This document shows, one piece after another, positions 39,241 to 48,255 of a stretch of 64,000 nucleotides of DNA. The notes under the pieces are model-generated. The model saw only the letters and a program-made list of their open reading frames with translations, was not told where the DNA came from and made no database searches. This stretch comes from Bradyrhizobium prioriisuperbiae (GTDB taxonomy: Bacteria; Pseudomonadota; Alphaproteobacteria; Rhizobiales; Xanthobacteraceae). The stretch covers positions 3,956,501 through 4,020,500 of the forward strand of contig NZ_CP135921.1 of assembly GCF_032397745.1 (NCBI RefSeq), in the 5' to 3' direction. The position numbers were made by a program, and so were the translations under genes. Each line of letters starts with the position of its first letter. The stretch's first letter is position 1.

Positions 39241-39250
39241 ATGTATACAT
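39241..39250. promoter_or_regulatory. Operator-like palindrome ATGTATACAT, site 2
   Basis: Identical to site 1 and located 48 bp before the vanA ATG. The 63-bp spacing equals six helical turns, so both sites face the same side of the DNA. Confidence 0.6.
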
Positions 39251-39288
39251 GATGGATGCAATAAGAGGTCGTCGGGAGGATTTCAGCC

Positions 39289-40344
39289 ATGACCCAGCCC
39301 CAGCCCTTTCCCATGAACGCCTGGTACGCCGCTGCCTGGGACGTCGATATCAGGGACGCGCTGTTTCCGCGCACCATCTGCGGCAAGCATGTGGTGATGT
39401 ACCGCAAGGCCGACGGCACGGTTGCCGCGCTCGAGGACGCCTGCTGGCATCGCCTGGTGCCGTTGTCCAAGGGGCGGCTGGAAGGCGACACCGTGGTCTG
39501 CGGCTATCACGGCCTGAAATACAACGCGCAGGGCCGCTGCACCTTCATGCCCTCGCAGGAGACCATCAATCCCTCGGCCTGCGTGCGCGCCTATCCGGTG
39601 GTGGAGCGCGACCGTTTCATCTGGCTGTGGATGGGCGATCCGGCGCTGGCCGATCCCGCCCGTGTTCCGGACATGCACTGGAACGACGATCCGGCCTGGG
39701 CCGGCGACGGCAAGACCATCCATGCCAAATGCGACTATCGCCTGGTGGTCGACAATCTGATGGATCTCACCCACGAGAGCTTCGTGCACGCCGGCAGCAT
39801 CGGCAACGATGCGGTGGCGGAGGCGCCGTTCGACGTCACCCACAGCGACACCACCGTCACCGTGACGCGCTGGATGAAAGGCATCGAGCCGCCGCCGTTC
39901 TGGGCGATGCAGATGCCGGAGGCGGACCTGGTCGACCGCTGGCAGATCATCCACTTCCAGGCCCCCGGCACCGTCAACATCGATGTCGGCGTGGCGCGCG
40001 CGGGAACCGGTGCGCCGGAGGGCGATCGCTCGCAGGGCGTCGGCGGTTATGTGCTCAACACCATGACGCCGGAGACGGCGACCACCTGCCATTATTTCTG
40101 GGCGTTCGTGCGCAACCACCGCCTCACCGAGCAGAAGCTGACCACCGAAATTCGTGAGGGCGTCTCCGGCATCTTCCGCCAGGACGAGATCATCCTCGAA
40201 GCCCAGCAGCGCGCGATGGACGAAAATCCCGATCGCGTCTTCTACAATCTCAACATCGATGCCGGCGCGATGTGGGCGCGGCGGGTGATTGACCGGATGA
40301 TCGCCGGCGAGACCTCGCCACCGCGTTTGCAGGCGGCGGAATAG
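39289..40344 (+). CDS. vanA: Vanillate O-demethylase oxygenase subunit (Rieske non-haem iron oxygenase)
   Basis: The 351-residue protein opens with the Rieske motif pair CWH (near residue 51) and CGYHG (near 70), then the mononuclear iron site DNLMDLTHESFVHAG (2-His-1-carboxylate). These and the length match VanA, which demethylates vanillate to protocatechuate and formaldehyde, but the family also includes other aromatic O-demethylases. A reductase of the VanB type completes the operon. ATG 39289 has GGGAGGA upstream. Regulation is probably by the GntR protein through the two palindromes. Confidence 0.85.
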   Translation: MTQPQPFPMNAWYAAAWDVDIRDALFPRTICGKHVVMYRKADGTVAALEDACWHRLVPLSKGRLEGDTVVCGYHGLKYNAQGRCTFMPSQETINPSACVRAYPVVERDRFIWLWMGDPALADPARVPDMHWNDDPAWAGDGKTIHAKCDYRLVVDNLMDLTHESFVHAGSIGNDAVAEAPFDVTHSDTTVTVTRWMKGIEPPPFWAMQMPEADLVDRWQIIHFQAPGTVNIDVGVARAGTGAPEGDRSQGVGGYVLNTMTPETATTCHYFWAFVRNHRLTEQKLTTEIREGVSGIFRQDEIILEAQQRAMDENPDRVFYNLNIDAGAMWARRVIDRMIAGETSPPRLQAAE

Positions 40345-40348
40345 CGCC

Positions 40349-41107
40349 ATGAACGAGCGCGAGGCCGACCGCTCCGTATCGCAAACCGTGCGCGCGCAAC
40401 TCGCCTTGCGCAACCTGATCCTGTCCGGCGGCCTGCGCTCGGGCGAACGCATTTCCGAACTTCAGGCCGTGGAGACCACGGGGGTCTCCCGCACACCGGT
40501 GCGCATGGCGCTGGTGCGGCTGGAGGAAGAAGGTCTGCTGGAAGTCATTCCCTCCGGCGGCTTCATGGTGAAGGCGTTTTCCGAACGCGACGCGCTGGAT
40601 TCCATCGAGCTGCGCGGCACCCTCGAAGGGCTCGCCGCACGCTTTGCCGCGGAGCGCGGCGTGTCGGCCCGCAGCCTTGCGCCGTTGAAGGAAACCCTGG
40701 CGGAACTGGACGAGCTGATGCGCCTCGATCCGATCGCGGTGGAGACGTTTTCGTCCTATGTCACACTGAACGCGCGGTTTCACGCCTTGCTCGCCGAATT
40801 GTCGGGCAGTGCGCCGGTGATCCGGCAGATCGACCGCGCCTCGGCGCTGCCGTTCGCCTCGCCAAGCGGCTTCGTCATGGCCCAATCGGCGCTGACAGAG
40901 GCGCGCCAGCATCTGATCATCGGCCAGGATCACCATCACATCGTGGTCGATGCGATCGAGAATCGGGAAGGCGCCCGCGCAGAAGCCGTGATGCGCGAAC
41001 ATGCGCGGCTTGCGGTTCGCAACCTGCAACTGGCGCTGCGCAACCGCACCAGCCTGGACATGCTGCCGGCGCTGGCGCTGATCCGCTCGCCGGTTACGGA
41101 CATCTGA
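40349..41107 (+). CDS. GntR-family transcriptional regulator with FCD domain (VanR-like)
   Basis: The 252-residue protein has an N-terminal winged helix (LRSGERISELQAVETTGVSRTPVRMALVRLEEEGLLEV spans the helix-turn-helix; see about residues 30-67) and a C-terminal FCD effector domain with metal-binding His residues. It lies between vanA and vanB, only 4 bp after vanA and 10 bp before vanB. It probably represses the operon until a vanillate-type ligand binds. The gene order differs from the common divergent vanR arrangement. Confidence 0.87.
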   Translation: MNEREADRSVSQTVRAQLALRNLILSGGLRSGERISELQAVETTGVSRTPVRMALVRLEEEGLLEVIPSGGFMVKAFSERDALDSIELRGTLEGLAARFAAERGVSARSLAPLKETLAELDELMRLDPIAVETFSSYVTLNARFHALLAELSGSAPVIRQIDRASALPFASPSGFVMAQSALTEARQHLIIGQDHHHIVVDAIENREGARAEAVMREHARLAVRNLQLALRNRTSLDMLPALALIRSPVTDI

Positions 41108-41117
41108 GGAGATCACC

Positions 41118-42098
41118 ATGCGATTTGCCCAGTCATGGTCGCCGTGCGTCGTGCAGCAGATCCGCGATGTCGCGCCGCAGATTCGCGAGATCACGCTGCG
41201 ACCCGAGAAGACCGGCACCGAGACCTATCCGGTCGGTAGCCACATCAACGTCAATCTTCTGATCGATGGCCAGCCGGAGACGCGCTCCTATTCGCTGGTC
41301 GGCGAGACGGGGGCGAACAGCTATCGCATCGCGGTGCGGCTTGCGCCGGACAGCCACGGCGGCTCGCGCGCGATGTGGGCGCTGACGCCGGGGGCGCGCA
41401 TCGAGGTGAGCAATCCCACCTCGCTGGTCGAACTGGATTGGAGGCGCCCAAGCTATTGCCTGATCGCCGGCGGCATCGGCATCACGCCGATCTTCGGTTT
41501 CGCGGCGGCACTGGCGCGGCGCAACGCTGCGCTCAAGCTGCATTACTGCGTGCGGTCGCGCGCCGACGCTGCTTATCTCGACGAGCTCGCGTCATTGCTC
41601 GGCGACCGGCTCGTCGTGCATGCCGGCGATGAAGGTGGGCGCCTCGATCTCGATGCGACGTTTGCGCAACTGCCAGCGGAAACCATGACCATCCTGTGCG
41701 GCCCGATGCGTCTGCTGGATGCGGCGCGGCGCAGCTGGCAGGCCGCCGGCCGGCCGCTGCCGGATCTGCGCTACGAGACGTTTGGGTCGAGCGGGCTGCT
41801 GCCGACCGAGGCGTTTCGGGTGCGCATCAGCAATGGTGGTGGCGAAGTCGTTATCCCGGCGAACAAGTCGATGCTGGAAGTGTTGAACGAGGCAGGGCAC
41901 GACGTGATGTCGGATTGCGAGCGCGGCGAATGCGGCGTCTGCGCCCTCGATGTGGTTGAGGTCGACGGCGAGATCGACCATCGCGACGTGTTCTTCAGCG
42001 ATCACCAGAAGCAGGAAAACCGCAAGATGTGCGCGTGTGTGTCGCGCGCGGTGGGCGTGGTGACGGTGGATACGCTGTATCGAAGGGATGCGGCGTAG
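41118..42098 (+). CDS. vanB: Vanillate O-demethylase reductase subunit (phthalate dioxygenase reductase type)
   Basis: The 326-residue protein has an FMN-binding domain (ETRSYSLVGE), an NAD-binding domain (YCLIAGGIGITPIFGFA) and a C-terminal plant-type [2Fe-2S] domain with CERGECGVC and a fourth Cys in RKMCACVSRA. It moves electrons from NADH to VanA. It ends the operon. Confidence 0.9.
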   Translation: MRFAQSWSPCVVQQIRDVAPQIREITLRPEKTGTETYPVGSHINVNLLIDGQPETRSYSLVGETGANSYRIAVRLAPDSHGGSRAMWALTPGARIEVSNPTSLVELDWRRPSYCLIAGGIGITPIFGFAAALARRNAALKLHYCVRSRADAAYLDELASLLGDRLVVHAGDEGGRLDLDATFAQLPAETMTILCGPMRLLDAARRSWQAAGRPLPDLRYETFGSSGLLPTEAFRVRISNGGGEVVIPANKSMLEVLNEAGHDVMSDCERGECGVCALDVVEVDGEIDHRDVFFSDHQKQENRKMCACVSRAVGVVTVDTLYRRDAA

Positions 42099-42137
42099 GT
42101 TTTGACAAGCGGGCAACGTCTGCTCTGAAGTTATCCC

Positions 42138-42237
42138 ACCCACATTGTCATCACCGGGCTTGTCCCCATAGGCGCTAAGAATTGAAGCATCTCGACACCC
42201 TCAACTGTCATGCCCGCGCACGCACGCGGGCATGCAG
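42138..42237. repeat. REP-like palindromic repeats after vanB
   Basis: Contains GTCATCACCGGGCTTGTCCC and a separate CATGCCCGCG-CACGCACGCGGGCATG hairpin. No gene is supported in 42099-42334. Confidence 0.5.
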
Positions 42238-42334
42238 TACGCCCGGTGTGCAAGAGGAATTGCTGCATTCATCACAACGGCCTGCGTGTACTGGGCGGAT
42301 TCAAACAGTCGTCGCAACACGAATTGTTTTCCGC

Positions 42335-43303
42335 TCATGACAGCAGCTCGTCAAGCGCCTCTGCCGGCGTTTTCCAGCCCAACGTCTTTCTCGGTCGGGC
42401 ATTGAGGGCCGCTGCCACGGCGGATATCTCGTCAGCGCTGTGGATGCTCAGGTCTGTGCCTTTCGGGAAGTACTGCCGCAACAAACCGTTGGTGTTCTCG
42501 TTAGTGCCACGCTGCCAAGGGCTTTGCGGGTCGCAGAAGTAGACCTGGATACCCGCATCGATCTTGAGACGATCGTGCTGAGCCATTTCGGCTCCCTGAT
42601 CCCAGGTTAGCGAGCGGCGCAGCTCTTCGGGCAAGGTGATGATGGTGCGCGTGATCGCGTCGCGCACGGCCTCGGCCCCGTGTCCTGCGAGTGCAGGCCC
42701 GTTCTTCGTGCGCGGAGCTTCGCCATGCCCCGCCAACCGGGGAAGGTGCAATAGCATCGTGAAGCGCGTCGTCCGCTCGACCAGCGTGCCGATTGCCGAG
42801 CTGCCAAGACCGAGGATAAGGTCTCCCTCCCAATGTCCCGGCACCGCTCGATCGGCCGCTTCAGCAGGGCGCTCACTGATCATAATCTCCGGCGAGACGA
42901 AGCCCTTGCCTCGCCTGCGTACGCGCGCCCTGGGCATCCGTAACACACGCCCTGTTCGCAAGCAGGCCGTTAGCTCGCGGCTCAGCGCCCCACGACCCTG
43001 AACGAAGAGGGTTTGATAGATCGCTTCGTGGCTGATGCGCATCCTCTCGTCGTCCGGGAAGTCGATCGGCAAGCGTCGGGCAATCTGCTCAGGGCTCCAG
43101 GCCTTGGCCCATCGCCGTTCCTTGCGCGGGCCATGCCGGCGGCCCTTCCACGGAACGGCGGGACCATGAACGGGAGCACCGCTCGTGTCTTCGGTGTGGT
43201 TGCGGCATTCGCGTGCAGGTTCAGCTCCATGACACAAGGCCTCCCTCGCAAAAGCTATACCCTGTTCTACACCGATTCCATCCAACCAATCCTCCGGGAC
43301 CAA
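42335..43303 (-). pseudogene. IS30-family transposase, 5'-truncated
   Basis: The conserved C-terminal two thirds are present: RISHEAIYQTLFVQGRGAL, DRAVPGHWEGDLILG (first Asp), SLTWDQGAEMAQH (second Asp) and SPWQRGTNENTNGLLRQYF (Glu), i.e. the IS30 DDE domain. The N-terminal helix-turn-helix region (about 100 residues or more in full-length relatives) is missing; instead the frame opens with unrelated MVPEDWLDGIGVEQ. The element is therefore probably a dead remnant. One likely end lies near 42295-42319 (GGCGGATTCAAACAGTCGTC). Confidence 0.7.
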
Positions 43304-43372
43304 ACACCTAAGCGGGGTTGCCGGGACAAGCCCGGCAACGACAAAGAGGGTGCCGATGTGCCCCGGCTCCCG

Positions 43373-43960
43373 CTACCGCTTCCTCTCCAACTGATACGTC
43401 AAATGCCCCTTCACCGTCGGCCACTCGGCCGCGGTGATGCTGTAGACCACGGTGTCGCGCAGCGTGCCGTTGACGATCAGGTGGCTGCGCAGGATGCCGT
43501 CGAGTTTGGCGCCGAGGCGTTCGATGGCGCGGCGGCTTTGGTGGTTGAAGAAGTGGGTGCGGAATTCCACCGCGATGCAGTCCAGGGTCTCGAACGCATG
43601 TCCCAGCAGCAGCAGCTTGCATTGGGTATTGAGATGGCTGCGCTGCACGTTACTGCGATACCAGGTCGAGCCGATCTCCACCCGCTTGTTGATGGCATCG
43701 ACGTTCATGTAGCTGGTCACGCCGGCAATGGTGCCGTCGGGCTGCTTCACCGTGAACGGCAGCATGGTGCCCTTGGCCTGCAGGTCCAGCCGTCGGTCGA
43801 TCTCCTTGGTCATTGCCTCCGGTTTTGGAATGGCGGTGTACCAGAGTTTCCAGAGTTCGCCGTCGTTGACGGCTTCGACAAGGCCGTCATGATGGGCGTG
43901 CGACAGCGGCTCGAGGCGCGCATGGGCGCCTTCGAGCACGACAGGATCCAACCAGGGCAT
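43373..43960 (-). CDS. GNAT-family N-acetyltransferase (RimJ/RimL type)
   Basis: The 195-residue protein begins WLDPVVLEGAHARLEPLSHAH, has PDGTIAGVTSYMNVD (beta strands 3-4) and a partial acetyl-CoA loop (RSNVQRSHLNTQCKLLLLGHAF), followed by FFNHQSRRAIERLGAKLDGI, the typical RimJ/RimL end. It would acetylate an amino group of a protein or small molecule. It ends 14 bp after the start side of the lactonase gene, same direction, so possibly one transcript. Confidence 0.82.
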   Translation of the reverse strand: MPWLDPVVLEGAHARLEPLSHAHHDGLVEAVNDGELWKLWYTAIPKPEAMTKEIDRRLDLQAKGTMLPFTVKQPDGTIAGVTSYMNVDAINKRVEIGSTWYRSNVQRSHLNTQCKLLLLGHAFETLDCIAVEFRTHFFNHQSRRAIERLGAKLDGILRSHLIVNGTLRDTVVYSITAAEWPTVKGHLTYQLERKR

Positions 43961-43973
43961 TCAGAAATCCAGT

Positions 43974-44903
43974 TTAGCGATTGAGGAAGTTGAGCGGCAG
44001 GCCGCCGCGCGGCCAATCCATCATAACGAGTTCGCCCTTGCCCGACAAAGTGATGTAGGCGGTTTTCAGCTCCGGCCCGCCAAAGGCGATGTTGGTGGTG
44101 ACGTTGTCGCCGGTCGGCACGTGCTCGATCAGCTTGCCGTCGGGGGCGATCACTGAAATGCCGCCATTGATCAGTGTCGCCACGCAGACATTGCCGGAGG
44201 CTTCCACCGCCAGCGAATCGAACATCTGGTAGCCGCCCAGACCGGCGATCGGCCGGCCCCGCTCGCCGCGATAGATCACATCGGTGGGGACGATCTCGCC
44301 GGGCTCGCCGACCTTGAAGGCCCACAGACGCGCGGTGGGGGTCTCGGCCACGTAGACGGTCTTCTCGTCGGGGGACAGGCCGATGCCGTTGGCCGGCAGC
44401 ATGCCGAAGTGGCCCTCGACCACGCCGGAGGCGCCGGGCTTCATGTAATAGAACGCGCCGACATCCATGTCCCGGGCGCGGCGCTTGCCGAGGTCCGTGA
44501 ACCAGAGGCCGCCCTGCCTGTCGAACACCAGGTCGTTCGGCCCCTTCAGCGGATGATCGCCGACCTTGTCGAACAGGGTTTCGATCTTGCCGCTCTGGAT
44601 ATCGACACGCTGGATCGAGCCGCCGATGTATTCCGAGGCGCTCGGCGCGCCCGGCATGATGATGCCGCGGGACGGTGCCCAGCTGAAGCCGCCATTGTTG
44701 CAGACATAGATCTTGCCGTCCGGCCCCAGTGCCGCGCCGTTCGGGCCGCCGGGAATCTGGGCGATCACCTCCTTGCGGCCGTCGGGGAACACCCGCGTCA
44801 GCCGCTGCGCCCGGATTTCCACCAGGATCACCGAGCCGTCCGGCATTACCACCGGACCTTCCGGAAATTCGAGACCCGTGGCGATGACGCGCGGATTGGA
44901 CAT
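43974..44903 (-). CDS. SMP-30/gluconolactonase family protein
   Basis: The 309-residue protein is a six-bladed propeller type: EFPEGPVVMPDGSVILVE (metal Glu), PNGAALGPDGKIYVCNNGG, GPNDLVFDRQGGLWFTD and ANGIGLSPDEKTVYVAET are the blade motifs with metal ligands. It would hydrolyse a sugar lactone. It has no signal peptide. It is followed by the GNAT gene in the same direction. Confidence 0.85.
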   Translation of the reverse strand: MSNPRVIATGLEFPEGPVVMPDGSVILVEIRAQRLTRVFPDGRKEVIAQIPGGPNGAALGPDGKIYVCNNGGFSWAPSRGIIMPGAPSASEYIGGSIQRVDIQSGKIETLFDKVGDHPLKGPNDLVFDRQGGLWFTDLGKRRARDMDVGAFYYMKPGASGVVEGHFGMLPANGIGLSPDEKTVYVAETPTARLWAFKVGEPGEIVPTDVIYRGERGRPIAGLGGYQMFDSLAVEASGNVCVATLINGGISVIAPDGKLIEHVPTGDNVTTNIAFGGPELKTAYITLSGKGELVMMDWPRGGLPLNFLNR

Positions 44904-45215
44904 GAAAGCCTCCCGTTCTTGCTTTTGCTGATTGGCCTTCGATTGCTTTGCGATCGGCCATCGGTGGATGAGGGGCGATCCTAGTTCAAGCCGATGTGGG
45001 CTGCCAAGCAGCGCGGACTGTTTCCGCGAGGCGGAATGATTGGCGGCAACCGATTGTCATTAAGTCGCAGCGCGTTGCAACGCATCAAGGCTGGATCAGG
45101 TTGGTTGATGCTGCCGCTTCATGCATACTCGATATGCAGACGTGATCTGCCAATGTCCGATGGCTCGAAGCCGCCCCACAAGACCACCGAGCCTCGGTTC
45201 AAAAATGGGAGGACG

Positions 45216-46436
45216 ATGATGCATCATGGTTTGAAAACCGCGATGGTGGCGGGACTGCTTTTTGTTTCCGCGGCCAGCGTCGCGATGGCGCAGAAGCGAT
45301 ACGACACCGGCGCCAACGACACCGAGATCAAGATCGGCAATATCATGCCGTACAGCGGACCGGCGTCATCGTACGCGACCATCGGCAAGACGGAAGCCGC
45401 TTATTTCCGGATGATCAACGAGCAGGGCGGCATCAACGGCCGCAAGATCAATTTCATTTCCTATGATGACGGCTACAGCCCACCCAAAACGGTGGAGCAG
45501 GCGCGCAAACTGGTGGAGAGCGATGAAGTGCTCTTCATCATGAATCCGCTGGGCACGCCGGGCAACACCGCGATCCAGAAATACATGAACCAGAAGAAAG
45601 TGCCGCAGCTGTTCGTCTCGACCGGAGCCGCGAAGTGGGCCGACCCGCAGAACTTCCCGTGGACCATGGGCTGGCAGCCGAGCTATCAGGGCGAGGCGCG
45701 GGTCTACGCCAAATACATTCTGAAGGAGTTTCCCGGCAAGAAGATCGGCATCCTGTTTCAGAACGACGATTTCGGAAAAGACTATCTGGTCGGACTGAAG
45801 GAAGGGCTGGGCGACAAGGCCGGCAGCCTCATCATCAGCGAGGTGCCCTACGAGGTGACGTCGCCGACGGTGGATTCGCAGATCGTGCAGATCAAGTCGG
45901 CCAATCCGGATGTCTTCATCAACATCGCCACGCCGAAATTCGCGGCGCAGGCCATCAAGAAGGTGGGCGAGCTCGGCTGGAAGCCGGTGCACCTGGTCAC
46001 CAACGTGTCGGCATCGGTGGCGAGCGTCATGAAGCCGGCCGGCTATGAGAACGGCCAGGGCGTGCTGAGCGCAGCCTATATGAAGGATCCGAAGGATCCG
46101 ACCTGGAACAACGATGCCGCCATGAACACCTGGCGCGCGTTCATGGACAAATATTATCCCGAAGGCGACAAGGACGACGGTGCCACCGTGTTCGGTTATG
46201 GCGTGGCGCAAGGCATCGTGCAGGTGCTCAAGCAGTGCGGCGACAATCTCACCCGCGAGAACATCATGAAGCAGGCCGCCAATCTCGATTTCGAGATCGG
46301 CATCTATCTGCCGGGCACCAAGATCAAGACCAGCCCGACCGATTTCAGCCCGCTGGAGCAACTGCAGATGATGCGGTTCAAGGGCGAAAGCTGGGAGTTG
46401 TTCGGCCCGCTGATGAGCGGCGAAAAGAGTTCGTGA
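45216..46436 (+). CDS. Branched-chain-amino-acid-type ABC transporter substrate-binding protein
   Basis: The 406-residue protein has a signal peptide (MMHHGLKTAMVAGLLFVSAASVAMA), then EIKIGNIMPYSGPASSYATIGKTEAAYF, the type I periplasmic binding domain (Peripla_BP_6) typical of LivK-like proteins (see residues 35-62). ATG 45216 has GGGAGGA upstream; an open frame runs further 5' without a signal. No permease or ATPase genes accompany it in this window, so it is an orphan or works with a transporter elsewhere. Ligand unknown. Confidence 0.87.
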   Translation: MMHHGLKTAMVAGLLFVSAASVAMAQKRYDTGANDTEIKIGNIMPYSGPASSYATIGKTEAAYFRMINEQGGINGRKINFISYDDGYSPPKTVEQARKLVESDEVLFIMNPLGTPGNTAIQKYMNQKKVPQLFVSTGAAKWADPQNFPWTMGWQPSYQGEARVYAKYILKEFPGKKIGILFQNDDFGKDYLVGLKEGLGDKAGSLIISEVPYEVTSPTVDSQIVQIKSANPDVFINIATPKFAAQAIKKVGELGWKPVHLVTNVSASVASVMKPAGYENGQGVLSAAYMKDPKDPTWNNDAAMNTWRAFMDKYYPEGDKDDGATVFGYGVAQGIVQVLKQCGDNLTRENIMKQAANLDFEIGIYLPGTKIKTSPTDFSPLEQLQMMRFKGESWELFGPLMSGEKSS

Positions 46437-46456
46437 GGACCGCCGCCTGAAACGAC

Positions 46457-46485
46457 TTCGGCCCGCGTCGTGAGACGCGGGCCGA
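46457..46485 (+). terminator. GC-rich hairpin after the binding-protein gene
   Basis: Stem CTCGGCCCGCGTC/GACGCGGGCCGAG-type arms around GTGA, without a long T tract. It lies between convergent genes and may act in both directions. Confidence 0.55.
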
Positions 46486-46514
46486 GCGAATAATGGCGAG
46501 CTCTGATCGGTGGC

Positions 46515-46922
46515 TTAGAACAGTGAGGCGTACTGCGCGAGACCGGCGCGCTGCACGAGGCTCATGGCGGTCTGCTTCTGGTTCTCGTCGAGGCTGGCGA
46601 GCAGCGGCGAGATCGAGGGGGCGACGCGGCGCACGGCGTTCTCATCCACCCGCTCCATGCGCGCGAGCGTCCGCAACGCACTGGCGACCCCGGGCCAATA
46701 TTTCTGCTGGGCAGCGGTCAGCTTCAGCGCGGCGCGATAGCGCGCGATCGCGACTTCGCTCGCGGCAATCCGCCAGACCGAAGGCTTGCTGGCTTTTTCG
46801 GCCGGCGCAGCCGGGGCCGATGCCAAAGACATGGTGTTCTGTGAATTCTGATCAAATTCCTGAGCCGCCAGCGGCGCGCTCATGGCAACAAACAATACCA
46901 ATGCAATCTTCAATTGCCGCAT
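46515..46922 (-). CDS. Small secreted LTXXQ-like protein
   Basis: The 135-residue protein has a signal peptide (MRQLKIALVLFVAMSAPLAA) and one LTxxQ-type helix (ALKLTAAQQKYWPGVASAL), with a second helical segment (SLDENQKQTAMSLV). This resembles CpxP/Spy-like periplasmic proteins but only in part. Function unknown. Confidence 0.65.
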   Translation of the reverse strand: MRQLKIALVLFVAMSAPLAAQEFDQNSQNTMSLASAPAAPAEKASKPSVWRIAASEVAIARYRAALKLTAAQQKYWPGVASALRTLARMERVDENAVRRVAPSISPLLASLDENQKQTAMSLVQRAGLAQYASLF

Positions 46923-47148
46923 TATATCCCACCGATGTGATTGAGCTGCCCGCGTGCTATAGACCATATGTGACGGAAGTGGGGTTACAATTTGTCACAC
47001 TTCCTTAACGGCAATCGTTCCGATCGGTTCCCGCTTTTTGTCCACATAACTGCAGCCAAGCTATGCTTTTGTGCCGCCTTAATGCTGTCGGAGCGCATGG
47101 CTCGCCCATATATTCATCGTGAGGGAAGCGGTTCCGCCATTTGATTCG

Positions 47149-47225
47149 CTAGTGTGCTGAATGCGAAGTTCGTGCGACCGTGCGGCAGGCGCTTTCACGA
47201 ACTTCGCATTCATAAAGCACACTAG
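47149..47225. mobile_element. MITE-like palindromic element with CTAGTGTGCT ends, left of IS copy 2
   Basis: 77 bp with perfect inverted ends (CTAGTGTGCT and AGCACACTAG) and inner arms GAATGCGAAGTTCGTG/CACGAACTTCGCATTC. No gene. Its right CTAG is also the left target-site copy of the IS. Confidence 0.65.
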
Positions 47226-48070
47226 GGCCTGTCCTCAATTGAGCCAAATGATAGCAGCGGCGAGGTGGATTGCGGCAAGGAAATTTCTCGCAGTTTTATC
47301 GTAGCGGGTTGCGATGGCGCGATACTGCTTGAGTTTGCAGAAGAAGTTCTCGATGAGATGGCGCGCCTTGTAGGCGTCTTTATCGAAGTCGCGCTGGATT
47401 TGGCGGTGGCCTCTTGGCGGGATCACGACCGATTTTGCCCGGGCGAGTAACGGTTCGATCACCCGCTGGTCGGCATCGTAGGCCTTGTCTGCCAGCAAGG
47501 TATTGGCCGCCATGTCCGGCAGCAGAGCATCGGCGCCTTGCAAATCATGGGCCTGGCCGGGCGTAAGTTTGAACCCTAGCGGATTGCCCAGCGCATCGAC
47601 GAGCGCATGAATCTTGGTGCTTAACCCGCCTTTGCTGCGCCCGAGCGCCTCGTCTTCGCCCGCTTTTTTTGCGCCCCGGCACTGTGCTGATGCGCCCGCA
47701 CGATTGTGCTGTCGATCATCGCGTACTCATTGTCGGCATCGCTCGCCAGCATCTCAAACAACTTCTTCCACACACCGCTCTTGGCCCAGCGTGAAAACCT
47801 CGTGTGAACCTTGATCGGATCGCCAAAGCGCTCCGGCAAATCCCGCCAGGGAATCCCGGCGCGATAACGGTACAGCACCGCCTCGACAAACAGCCGATTG
47901 TCCTTGGCGGTGACCCCAACGTGCCCTTTGCGGCCGGGTAAAAACTCCTCGATCCTGTCCCATTGATCGTCCCGAAGGGCGTAGCGGCGCATCTGTCAGC
48001 TCCCGAATCAGCTGACTGCCTATGAATCACGCGATAATCTGCCGGGGAATCCTCTAATTGAGGACGGGCC
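47226..48070 (-). mobile_element. IS5-family (IS427-group) insertion sequence, copy 2
   Basis: 845 bp, the same as copy 1 except for one noted base (47939 T). CTAG flanks at 47222-47225 and 48071-48074. The two copies are direct repeats about 15.4 kb apart, so recombination between them could delete the intervening region. Confidence 0.92.
47235..47992 (-). CDS. IS5-family transposase made by -1 frameshifting, copy 2
   Basis: Same two-frame structure as copy 1: orfA 47621-47992 and the downstream frame ending at 47235, joined at an A7 slippery run (47665-47671). Its protein sequence is identical to copy 1, so the single base difference is silent. Both frames are intact. Confidence 0.88.
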
Positions 48071-48087
48071 CTAGAATCATATGCTTG

Positions 48088-48162
48088 CTAGTGTCCTTAT
48101 CGCTTCGCAAGTTCGTACAGAGCTCGCTGAAAATGTGACGAACTTGCGAAGCGGGACACTAG
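48088..48162. mobile_element. MITE-like palindromic element with CTAGTGTCC ends, right of IS copy 2
   Basis: 75 bp bounded by CTAGTGTCC and GGACACTAG, with inner arms CGCTTCGCAAGTTCGT/ACGAACTTGCGAAGCG. It belongs to the same general class as the element at 47149-47225 but the sequence is different. It is separated from the IS by 13 bp. Confidence 0.65.
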
Positions 48163-48255
48163 CCGGTGCCTTGTTTTGCCGGATTCGCGGCGACACTTTG
48201 AATTGAACTTGATGTGCGCGGGATCGCGTTCGCGACAGCGCAGGCGGAGGCCGAC

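Noticed and set aside
42335..43303. An intact IS30 element
   Set aside because: The N-terminal DNA-binding region is missing and no matched terminal repeats were found.
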